Assembly (NCBI RefSeq): GCF_018918325.1
Contig: NZ_JAHLQH010000047.1
Location: 1 to 64,000, forward strand
Direction of reading: 5' to 3'
Length of the DNA: 64,000 nt
From: Clostridium sp. MSJ-8
Lineage (GTDB): Bacteria; Bacillota; Clostridia; Clostridiales; Clostridiaceae
The translations under genes were made by a program, and so were the position numbers. This document shows, piece after piece, positions 57,491 through 64,000 of this stretch (position 1 is its first letter; each line of letters begins with the position of its first letter). Under the pieces are notes generated by a model. It did no database searches. It was not told where the DNA came from and saw only the letters and a program-made list of their open reading frames with translations.

Positions 57491-58444
57491 ATGGTTCGTG
57501 AAACAAGTAGAAAAGTATCAATAGTTGGGGCAGGATTTGTTGGATCAACTATAGCATACGCATTAATGAATAGTGGTATAGCAACAGAGATATGCATCTA
57601 TGATATTAACATGGATAAAGCATTAGGAGAGGTTTTAGATTTAGTTCATGGTAAGTCTTTAGTTAAACCAGTTAATATTTATGCAGGTGGAATAGATGAA
57701 ACAAAAGATTCAGATATAGTTATCATAACAGCAGGAGCCAACCAAAAAGAAGGAGAAACTAGACTAGATCTTATAGATAAGAATTATAAGATATTCCAAG
57801 GTTTTGTTCCTGATATAGCGAAGTATAGCCCTAACGCTATATTATTAGTAGTATCTAATCCAGCAGATGTATTAGCATATATAACTTATAAGTTATCTGG
57901 ATTCCCAAAAGAAAGAGTTATTGGTTCAGGTACAGTTTTAGATACATCTAGATATAAGTACGTATTAGGAAAATATTTCGAAGTAAATGACAACAACATT
58001 CATGGATATATAATAGGAGAACATGGAGATAGTTCAGTTACTACATGGAGCTGTGCTAGAGTAGGAGGAACTCCTATAGACACTTATGCTAAGGCTAAGA
58101 ATTTAGAATGGGATGATGAGATAAAGGATGTAGTATCTCAAGACGTAATAAGAGCAGCATATGAAGTTATCAACAGAAAGGGAGCTACTTATTTCGCAAT
58201 AGGTCTTGCTGTTAATAGAATAGTTGAAGCTATATTTAGAGATGAGAACTCAATTCTTACAGTTTCTAGTCTTTTTGAAGGTCAATATGGAATAGATGAT
58301 ATATATTTAGCTATTCCAACTATCTTAAATAGACATGGAGCAAAAGAAATAGTACCTTTAGAGTTAGATAAAGCAGAAGAAGAAAAATTAAAATCTTCAG
58401 CAGATACATTAAAGAAACACATAAGCAAATGTTTAAACAAGTAA
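57491..58444 (+). CDS. ldh: L-lactate dehydrogenase
   Basis: Reduces pyruvate to L-lactate with NADH, regenerating NAD. 317 residues. NAD site GAGFVGSTIA; active-site segments SNPADVLAYI (Arg-neighbouring loop), GSGTVLDTSRYKY and GEHGDSS with the catalytic histidine. The specificity loop has AGANQKEGETR, with Gln, typical for lactate rather than malate dehydrogenase. AAGGAGGAAG ribosome site. Confidence 0.95.
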   Translation: MVRETSRKVSIVGAGFVGSTIAYALMNSGIATEICIYDINMDKALGEVLDLVHGKSLVKPVNIYAGGIDETKDSDIVIITAGANQKEGETRLDLIDKNYKIFQGFVPDIAKYSPNAILLVVSNPADVLAYITYKLSGFPKERVIGSGTVLDTSRYKYVLGKYFEVNDNNIHGYIIGEHGDSSVTTWSCARVGGTPIDTYAKAKNLEWDDEIKDVVSQDVIRAAYEVINRKGATYFAIGLAVNRIVEAIFRDENSILTVSSLFEGQYGIDDIYLAIPTILNRHGAKEIVPLELDKAEEEKLKSSADTLKKHISKCLNK

Positions 58445-58515
58445 ATGAAATAACCTTGAGTATGTGCTATAATTAACTTAATAAATTATTAATTATAGAT
58501 GTAGGTGAGAGTACT

Positions 58516-58944
58516 ATGGATTATTGTAATCTCTTAAAAAATAACAATCTTAAGGTTACAAAAGGTAGAATAGAAATATTAAAAATTCTATTTCAATACA
58601 AAAAAGATTTGACTGCAGATTTTATATATCTAGAAACTAAAAAACATGGTGTAGAAGTAAATCAGAGTACTGTATATAGAGCACTAGAAGTATTTGAAGA
58701 GAAGAATATAGTAGAGAAGTACCCATTACAAGATGGAGTATTTGCTTATGATGTAGTAGAAGATGCACACAAGCATTTACTTAAATGTTCTATATGTCAT
58801 AAAGAAATAGAGATACCATGTCCTATGAGGCAATTATCTGCATTAGTGAAGAGTGAAACAGGATTTACATTGAACGAACATGACCTTGTATTAGAAGGGG
58901 TATGTGAGGAATGTAGTCATAAGAAGAAAAAACAAAATCGTTAA
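58516..58944 (+). CDS. Fur-family metalloregulator, Zur-like
   Basis: 142 residues. Winged-helix DNA-binding domain (~1-80; NQSTVYRALEVFEEKNIVEKY), then the dimerisation domain with HKHLLKCSICHKEIEIPCP and CEECSHKKKK. Two CxxC pairs form the structural zinc site common to Fur, Zur and PerR. The regulatory-site residues do not allow Zur, Fur and PerR to be told apart with certainty, but the neighbouring Znu-type transporter favours a zinc role. GTAGGTGAG ribosome site. The terminator begins inside the last codons. Confidence 0.85.
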   Translation: MDYCNLLKNNNLKVTKGRIEILKILFQYKKDLTADFIYLETKKHGVEVNQSTVYRALEVFEEKNIVEKYPLQDGVFAYDVVEDAHKHLLKCSICHKEIEIPCPMRQLSALVKSETGFTLNEHDLVLEGVCEECSHKKKKQNR

Positions 58945-58976
58945 GGCTCCGTAGTGCCTTGGCGATTTTGTTTTTA
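58931..58976 (+). terminator. Terminator of the Fur-family gene
   Basis: CAAAATCG-TT-AAGGC pairs with GCCTT-GG-CGATTTTG and is followed by TTTTTAAT. The stem overlaps the stop codon. Confidence 0.88.
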
Positions 58977-59041
58977 ATCCTAAATTTTATATCTAAGTCA
59001 AGTAATTGTTGATGATATAGATATTATTTTAAGTACTTATT

Positions 59042-59064
59042 GTCTTTTCCATGAAAATGTTGAT
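59042..59064 (+). repeat. Short motif shared with the gap before the capA-like gene
   Basis: This 23-bp segment, opening GTCTTTTCCATGAAAATG, differs by one base from 11462-11484. Here it lies in the 170-bp gap between convergent fur-like and ABC permease genes. No function is evident. Confidence 0.4.
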
Positions 59065-59114
59065 GCTCTTAAGTATTAACATAATTATAGTGAAAAAATA
59101 ATTTGACTTTATTA

Positions 59115-59918
59115 TTAATTATTTTCGCCTATTGTAAATCTAGAAATAATGAGAGTAATAATTAATACAGTTACAGAGGTTATAGCTATAGTACCACCTG
59201 CAGCACTATTTAGGTAATAAGCAAGTACCAAACCTAACATTATATCTATAAAGCCAAATACTACAGAAGCAATTAATGTTTTCTTAAAGTTAAATCTTAG
59301 CTGCATAGCAGTTGCAACAGGAACCACAAGTATAGAAGATATAACCATAACTCCCATTATTTTTATAGATAATGAAATAGTAGCACCTACTAAGATAGTA
59401 AATAAGTAATTTATAAGTTTAACATTTATTCCTGCGGCCTTTGCACCATCTTCATCAAAAGTAACATATAAGAGTTTATTGAATATAATTGCTAATATAA
59501 TTAATGTGATAACCCCAGATATAGCCATTATTAATAAGTCTTCCCTAGAAACAGTTAATATGCTACCAAATAATATTGAATTAACCTTTGTGCTAGCTTT
59601 TCCTGTACTTATGAATATAATTGCTAAACCTAAACTAAAGGTTAACACAATAGACATAACTAGTTCAGCGTATTTTTTGAAGTATCCACGAAGAAGTTCT
59701 ATTATAAGAGCACATAATGTTGTAAATATAAAAGCTGATAGAATAGGGTGAATACCTAATACTAATCCTATTGCAACACCTGCAAAAGATGAATGGGATA
59801 ATGTATCTCCAATCATAGAATTTCTACGTAGAACAATGAATAATCCTACTATAGGACATAAAATCGAAACAATAAGTCCTGCCATAAATGCATTTTGCAT
59901 AAATTGTAAATGAAGCAT
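59115..59918 (-). CDS. Metal ABC transporter permease (ZnuB/MntB type)
   Basis: 267-residue membrane permease of the ABC-3 family for zinc or manganese. About eight hydrophobic segments; conserved HSSFAGVAIGLVLG near residue 40 and DEDGAKAAGINVKLINYLFTILVGATISLSIKIMG-type C-terminal segment with the coupling helix. Its start lies 3 nt past the stop of the ATPase gene. No substrate-binding lipoprotein gene is adjacent, so it must be elsewhere. Confidence 0.88.
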   Translation of the reverse strand: MLHLQFMQNAFMAGLIVSILCPIVGLFIVLRRNSMIGDTLSHSSFAGVAIGLVLGIHPILSAFIFTTLCALIIELLRGYFKKYAELVMSIVLTFSLGLAIIFISTGKASTKVNSILFGSILTVSREDLLIMAISGVITLIILAIIFNKLLYVTFDEDGAKAAGINVKLINYLFTILVGATISLSIKIMGVMVISSILVVPVATAMQLRFNFKKTLIASVVFGFIDIMLGLVLAYYLNSAAGGTIAITSVTVLIITLIISRFTIGENN

Positions 59919-59921
59919 AGT

Positions 59922-60578
59922 TTAAGCACCTTCCATTTCTAGTTTTTTCTTGAATTCGCTACAGGATTGTAGTGTTATAGTACCTTTATTAAAATGTAAA
60001 ATATCTGTTGAATACTTAAGTGCTACATCTAGGTTATGTTCAATAGATATAATTGTTGTATGTTCATTTTTGTTTAACTTCGTAAGAAGTGAGTATATAT
60101 CTAGCTGAGTCTTATAATCAACACCAGTAGAAGGTTCATCTAATATAATTAAATCAGGATTACCCATAAGAGCACGAGCAATAAATATTCTTTGTCTCTG
60201 ACCTCCAGATAGGTTACCTATAAGTCTATTTCTATATTCAGTCATTTTAACTATCTCTAGAACTCTATCTATCTCTGAATTATCTAGTTTTAATATATTT
60301 GCATGAGTTTTAAGGACTTCATAAACTGATATAGGAAATTGAGAATTAAATCCATCAACTCTTTGAGGAACATAAGATAATTTTTTTGTATCTATAGTAA
60401 TATTTCCTGAAATAGGAGACAATAATCCTAATATAAGTTTAATTAAGGTGGTTTTGCTACTACCATTTTCCCCTAGTATTGATAAATACATTCCTTGCTT
60501 AATAGTTAGATTTAAATTATTAATAAGCATAGGGGAGTTTTTTTCATAGCTAAAACATAAATTGTTTATTCTAATCAT
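59922..60578 (-). CDS. Metal ABC transporter ATP-binding protein (ZnuC type)
   Basis: 218-residue ATPase partner of the permease. Walker A GENGSSKTTLIK has Ser where Gly or Ala-Gly-Lys is more usual (GENGSSKTT), signature LSGGQRQRIFIARAL, Walker B LIILDEPSTGVD, and the H-loop in ISIEHNLD. TAGGAGTGAT ribosome site on the minus strand. Expression is probably set from the promoter/operator at 60610-60639. Confidence 0.9.
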   Translation of the reverse strand: MIRINNLCFSYEKNSPMLINNLNLTIKQGMYLSILGENGSSKTTLIKLILGLLSPISGNITIDTKKLSYVPQRVDGFNSQFPISVYEVLKTHANILKLDNSEIDRVLEIVKMTEYRNRLIGNLSGGQRQRIFIARALMGNPDLIILDEPSTGVDYKTQLDIYSLLTKLNKNEHTTIISIEHNLDVALKYSTDILHFNKGTITLQSCSEFKKKLEMEGA

Positions 60579-60609
60579 AAAATCACTCCTAAAAAATAAA
60601 TCCTTAAAT

Positions 60610-60639
60610 ATTATACAACTATTTGCAAGTGATTTGCAA
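60610..60639 (-). promoter_or_regulatory. Promoter with TTGCAA repeats before the metal transporter
   Basis: On the minus strand TTGCAA (complement of 60634-60639) and TATAAT (complement of 60610-60615) are 18 bp apart. The hexamer TTGCAA, itself a palindrome, occurs again at 60623-60628, giving TTGCAA-N5-TTGCAA over the -35/spacer region, a plausible metalloregulator site. Confidence 0.5.
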
Positions 60640-60750
60640 TTATGAATGCGAAAATAAATATTTTGTTAATATGAAATTAAATGGTAATTATATTAATTTT
60701 ATTAACCGAAAATATTTATAGACATATAAAATAAAGGTGGATGATATATT

Positions 60751-62610
60751 ATGAAGAAAAGTTTTAAATTTATTAGTAGTTTATTTTTAGCAGTATCACT
60801 ATCATTATCTTTTGTAGGTTGTGAAAATAAAAAAGAAACAAATACAAAGGAACTTAATAAAACAGAGATAAGATATTCAAATAAATTATTCTTATATGAT
60901 AAAAATAATGATGATGTATATGATTTGCAAGATAAAAAAGATAGAGAAAAAATAACAAGTGAAGTTAAAGCAATTATATTTTCTGATGCGTTGAAGAAAT
61001 ATATTGTACAATATAATGATAATAGTTTATGTACTTTAGATTCGAAAGGAAACAAAGAAATTGTATCAAGTGACATATCTTGCTATAAGATAGATTATGC
61101 AGGAAATATTTATTATACTACAAACAACAATGAACTATACATAAAAGAAAAAAATAAAGAACAAGAAAAAATTGCTAATGATGTTGCTAGTTTTAAAATA
61201 ATAAAAAACAATATGATTTCATATTTAGATACTGAGAATAATTTATATATAAAAAATACTGATTTTGATAAAAATAAAATAGGTTCAGATGTATCTATAT
61301 ATGATATAAGTAGTAATGGAAAATATGCAATGTATGTTTCTAATAATGAATTGTATTATTATAGTATAGAAAATAATGAAAAGGAAAAACTTGTTGAAGC
61401 ATGTAATGATTCTCCGTTTATGTTAACAAATGATGGAAAAGCTGTGTTTATAACAGATTATGATGAACAAAATAAAAAAGGCGAATTATATTGTAAGGAT
61501 TTTAAGAAAGATAAAGTTAAGATAGCTTCAGATGTTACCCAATTTATAGCTAATAATGATTCAGTATATTATATAAATAGTGATGATAATTTGAACTATA
61601 AAAAATATACAGAAACAAGTAGTAAGAATGTACTAAATGATGTTGTAGAATTAAATTATAAAAATGATTATATTTATTGTTATGATGCTAAAAACGATAT
61701 ATATTTTATATCTAATAATGGTGATAAGAAAAGTAAAATTGGTAATGATGTAAAGAAATACATTGTTGGAGATGATGCAATATCATATATAAATAGTAAC
61801 AATGAAATATATATTAGCAAAAATGGTAAAAAGGCAGAAAAAATAATTGATGATGTGGATAATTATTCAAAGGTTGAATTTAATGGGGAAAAATTATTTG
61901 AGAATATATTAAATGTTGAAAATATCAAGGGATGTTATAAATATACAGATACTCAAGCAAATGTAGATCGATATATTAGAATTTCAGATGATAATTCTAT
62001 TACAATAGCAAGTTTTGATAAAGGAAGTTCAAGTAATCCATTTAATATAGTTTCAGCTGATAGTAGCTCTATAACTATTAATTATGGTAATAATCAGACT
62101 ATGCAATTTAAAGATAACGATGGACAAATAAGTGCAAATATAAATAAAACAGAAGTGAGTTTGACAGATATAAATGAAAGTGATTTTTCTAATATTCAGT
62201 CAACTATTAATTTAGTTTATTCAATTGCAGCTAATAGGTTTGGTGAAGAAATGGTAATGTATATTGGTGAAAGTAATATTGATGGAGTTCAATATCATAA
62301 TTATGCTACTGCAGAAGGAGATCAAAGTTCAGAAATTTATATAAATGATAAAGGACAAGCATATCGAAATGTTTCTGGTGTACTTATTGATGCAAACGGA
62401 CAAGATATTATATCTCAAGATCAAGCTTATGAAATTGCTAGGGAATATGCTATGGAATCTTATGGAAAAACTCCATCATATATTACTTTAGAGTCTGAAG
62501 ATAATGAAGAATATGTTTTTCATTTATATGATGTTGTAGAGAATCATAATGCAACTTGGAATTGGTATAGTGTAGATAAACGTACAGGTACAGTTTCACC
62601 AATGTTTTAA
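60751..62610 (+). CDS. Large lipoprotein with repeated strands and PepSY-like C-terminus
   Basis: 619 residues. Lipoprotein signal (basic start, hydrophobic core, lipobox SFVGC with Cys25). Residues ~40-395 contain about eight loose ~45-residue units with the pattern NNELYIKEKNKEQEKIANDV / NNLYIKN..KIGSDV, like DUF5050-type beta-propeller repeats. The C-terminal ~130 residues (ISQDQAYEIAREYAMESYG ... WNWYSVDKRTGTV) resemble a PepSY-type domain. Function not recognised; an extracytoplasmic sensor or chaperone role is possible. GGTGGATGATA precedes the ATG. Convergent with the small gene at 62681. Confidence 0.7.
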   Translation: MKKSFKFISSLFLAVSLSLSFVGCENKKETNTKELNKTEIRYSNKLFLYDKNNDDVYDLQDKKDREKITSEVKAIIFSDALKKYIVQYNDNSLCTLDSKGNKEIVSSDISCYKIDYAGNIYYTTNNNELYIKEKNKEQEKIANDVASFKIIKNNMISYLDTENNLYIKNTDFDKNKIGSDVSIYDISSNGKYAMYVSNNELYYYSIENNEKEKLVEACNDSPFMLTNDGKAVFITDYDEQNKKGELYCKDFKKDKVKIASDVTQFIANNDSVYYINSDDNLNYKKYTETSSKNVLNDVVELNYKNDYIYCYDAKNDIYFISNNGDKKSKIGNDVKKYIVGDDAISYINSNNEIYISKNGKKAEKIIDDVDNYSKVEFNGEKLFENILNVENIKGCYKYTDTQANVDRYIRISDDNSITIASFDKGSSSNPFNIVSADSSSITINYGNNQTMQFKDNDGQISANINKTEVSLTDINESDFSNIQSTINLVYSIAANRFGEEMVMYIGESNIDGVQYHNYATAEGDQSSEIYINDKGQAYRNVSGVLIDANGQDIISQDQAYEIAREYAMESYGKTPSYITLESEDNEEYVFHLYDVVENHNATWNWYSVDKRTGTVSPMF

Positions 62611-62639
62611 AAAATAATTAATTAAAAATAAAAAATGAA

Positions 62640-62676
62640 GGTGTCATATTAAAAATGTTATGACATCTTTATTTTT
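62640..62676. terminator. Bidirectional terminator between convergent genes
   Basis: GGTGTCATA pairs with TATGACATC (one wobble); T runs follow on the plus strand (62668-62676) and on the minus strand. It can serve both the lipoprotein and the small minus-strand gene. Confidence 0.75.
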
Positions 62677-62680
62677 TACT

Positions 62681-63016
62681 TTATTCTAGATATGAATTCT
62701 CTAGTTTCCATACACCATCAGAATCTTTTATAAAGTGGCATTCTAAAGTTAATTTTTTATGAGGAGAATCTTTGCTTAATCCATATGCTTTTATTACTTT
62801 CTTGTTTTTGTTTGAGAATATAATATAATTATCTTGTACTCGTAGAAGTGGGTAAGGTGCAGAGGAATTTGTAAGATAGTAATTAACAGAGTAATCGAAG
62901 TTTTTACATTTTGAAGTGATATAAATTTTTTGGATAAATATAGATAAAATGAGTAATACTAAAATTAATAGAGAGGTTCTTATTATTTTTTTAAAAATTT
63001 TCTTGTTAGATTTCAT
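62681..63016 (-). CDS. Small membrane-anchored hypothetical protein
   Basis: About 111 residues. One N-terminal membrane helix (~12-34, IIRTSLLILVLLILSIFIQKIYI) after a basic start, then a ~75-residue external domain with strands ending DGVWKLENSYLE, of the type seen in small clostridial proteins of unknown function. Start at ATG 63016 behind AGAAGG; the upstream TTG at 63022 is inside the spacer. Not recognised further. Confidence 0.6.
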   Translation of the reverse strand: MKSNKKIFKKIIRTSLLILVLLILSIFIQKIYITSKCKNFDYSVNYYLTNSSAPYPLLRVQDNYIIFSNKNKKVIKAYGLSKDSPHKKLTLECHFIKDSDGVWKLENSYLE

Positions 63017-63156
63017 ATTCAACCTTCTGGAAATTATTACAACATAATTTTAACATGAAATTTCTTAATAATAAACAATATTTACTATAAAATGTTGCAA
63101 TAACTATAGAATAAATTTTATAATTATAAAAAGACTTTGTGAAAGGAAGAGTGATA

Positions 63157-63558
63157 ATGGATTTTTCAAGTTTAGTTATAATGGAGAAAGACAAGGAAAC
63201 AGGATATATTAAGAAGGAATTAGGAAGCTTTGAAGTAACAGAAGGTGCAGTATATGTAACTAAGTTATATGAAATAGATGGAATAGTATATTTATATTTT
63301 GATACAGAGAGAGATGTAGAGGAATGGGAATATTCAGCTATATATGATTTGTTTAATACAGAGGTGTTTGAAGAAGCTGGCTTTAAAATAACTGAAGATG
63401 ATGATGAATATAATCCTACATTTATACTAGAAATGCCTTATAAAGAAGAACATGGAGAGATGAAAGAATTATTAGATAGAGCAGTAGAACTTATAGAACA
63501 AGAAATGAATAATGTGTTTAAGGCAATAGAAGGAAAAGAAGAAGAATACGTAGATTAA
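63157..63558 (+). CDS. Small acidic clostridial protein (DUF6762-like)
   Basis: About 133 residues, strongly acidic, cytosolic. Mixed beta (EGAVYVTKLYEIDGIVYLYFDT) and C-terminal helix (KELLDRAVELIEQEMNNVFKAI). I believe it belongs to a conserved clostridial family of unknown function (DUF6762), from memory of the pattern. ATG at 63157 follows AAAGGAAGAGTG. 15 nt before the pepF gene, probably co-transcribed. Confidence 0.65.
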   Translation: MDFSSLVIMEKDKETGYIKKELGSFEVTEGAVYVTKLYEIDGIVYLYFDTERDVEEWEYSAIYDLFNTEVFEEAGFKITEDDDEYNPTFILEMPYKEEHGEMKELLDRAVELIEQEMNNVFKAIEGKEEEYVD

Positions 63559-63573
63559 GAGGGAGGTATCTAT

Positions 63574-64000
63574 ATGGCAGTACAATTACGTAGTGAGATA
63601 GATGATAAATATAAATGGAAATTAAACAAGATATATAGTACAGATGAAGAATGGGAAGAAGAATTCAAGAATCTGAAGGTGGAGAGTCCTAAGCTACAAG
63701 AATTTTCAGGAAAATTAAATGATAAAGAAGAAATTCTTAAATATTTTAAATTCTCAGAGAAAGTTTCTAGAAATGCTGAGAAATTATATGTTTATGCTCA
63801 CATGAAGTGTGATGAAGATACTACTAATCAGAAATATCAAGGAATGATGAACAGAATTGATGGGTTTATGGCAGAGCTTGGAAGTTATGCGTCTTTCTTT
63901 GTACCAGAGATTTTATCATTACAAGATGGATTTATAGAAGGGTTATTAAGAGATGATAATAGATTTAAACAATATGATTTCTTATTAATGGATATCTTGA
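63574..64000 (+). CDS. pepF: Oligoendopeptidase F, N-terminal part
   Basis: Partial: 142 codons before the window ends. The opening SEIDDKYKWKLNKIYSTDEEW and the helical segments with KVSRNAEKLYVYAHMKCDEDTTN and DRFMAELG-like GFMAELGSYASFFVPEIL match the N-terminal domain of PepF M3 metallopeptidases, which degrade short peptides in the cytosol. The zinc motif HExxH lies beyond the edge. GGGAGG ribosome site. Confidence 0.88.
   Translation, partial: MAVQLRSEIDDKYKWKLNKIYSTDEEWEEEFKNLKVESPKLQEFSGKLNDKEEILKYFKFSEKVSRNAEKLYVYAHMKCDEDTTNQKYQGMMNRIDGFMAELGSYASFFVPEILSLQDGFIEGLLRDDNRFKQYDFLLMDIL

Overview
The window is low-GC, densely packed chromosomal DNA of a Firmicute, almost certainly Clostridium sensu stricto. 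Evidence: very A/T-rich codon use, strong GGAGG-type ribosome binding sites with frequent GTG/TTG starts, the gene order rho - rpmE - tdk - DUF1385/prmC - prfA - threonylcarbamoyl-AMP synthase - rpiB - upp - ATP synthase - murA, a thiolase, and clostridial sequence types throughout. No rRNA, tRNA, CRISPR array, intact insertion sequence or prophage was seen.

Layout. (1) 1-9.9 kb: a short decayed left edge, then a PP-loop tRNA-thiolation-like gene, a DUF1934 gene, rho, an inverted rpmE, a frameshifted and truncated thymidine kinase, a DUF1385-PrmC fusion with prfA (release factor and its methylase), a small membrane protein, ywlC/tsaC-like, rpiB and upp. (2) 10-12.8 kb: thiolase and a CapA-family protein. 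(3) 13.2-19.8 kb: complete F-type ATP synthase operon atpIBEFHAGDC, then a small hypothetical and murA. (4) 22.2-39.3 kb: a secreted starch-degradation island: three large GH13 alpha-amylases, one type I pullulanase and one non-catalytic carbohydrate-binding protein. All five end in tandem triple-tyrosine (Y_Y_Y-like) repeats, and their three promoters carry LacI/CcpA-type operator-like sites. (5) 39.5-45.2 kb: a zinc-dependent phospholipase C family protein, a two-component system, a DUF368 polyprenyl-phosphate translocase with a PAP2 phosphatase, and malQ, the intracellular step of maltodextrin use. (6) 45.2-53.8 kb: de novo pyrimidine synthesis in two transcription units, pyrBIC and pyrFKDE, each behind a PyrR-type attenuator leader and separated by a TPR/M50-peptidase gene pair. 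(7) 54.7-64 kb: a six-TM chemoreceptor, a DEDDh exonuclease, L-lactate dehydrogenase, a Fur/Zur regulator next to a metal ABC transporter, a lipoprotein, small hypotheticals and the start of pepF.

The most unusual non-coding signal is a family of nested palindromes with the same hairpin core, found behind rho, murA, the last amylase, pyrC and pyrE. The stems keep pairing through compensatory changes (GG/CC, TT/AA, ATC/GAT), the inner stem covaries too, and part of the loop is conserved. Two copies are extended by long complementary arms into palindromes of about 250 and 425 bp. This looks like a structured RNA or a miniature hairpin element doubling as a bidirectional terminator.

Physiologically the window fits a fermentative, starch-using anaerobe: extracellular amylases and pullulanase produce maltodextrins, MalQ processes them, thiolase and lactate dehydrogenase serve fermentation, and the F-ATPase balances proton motive force. 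Functions are inferred from recognisable motifs; no database search was run.
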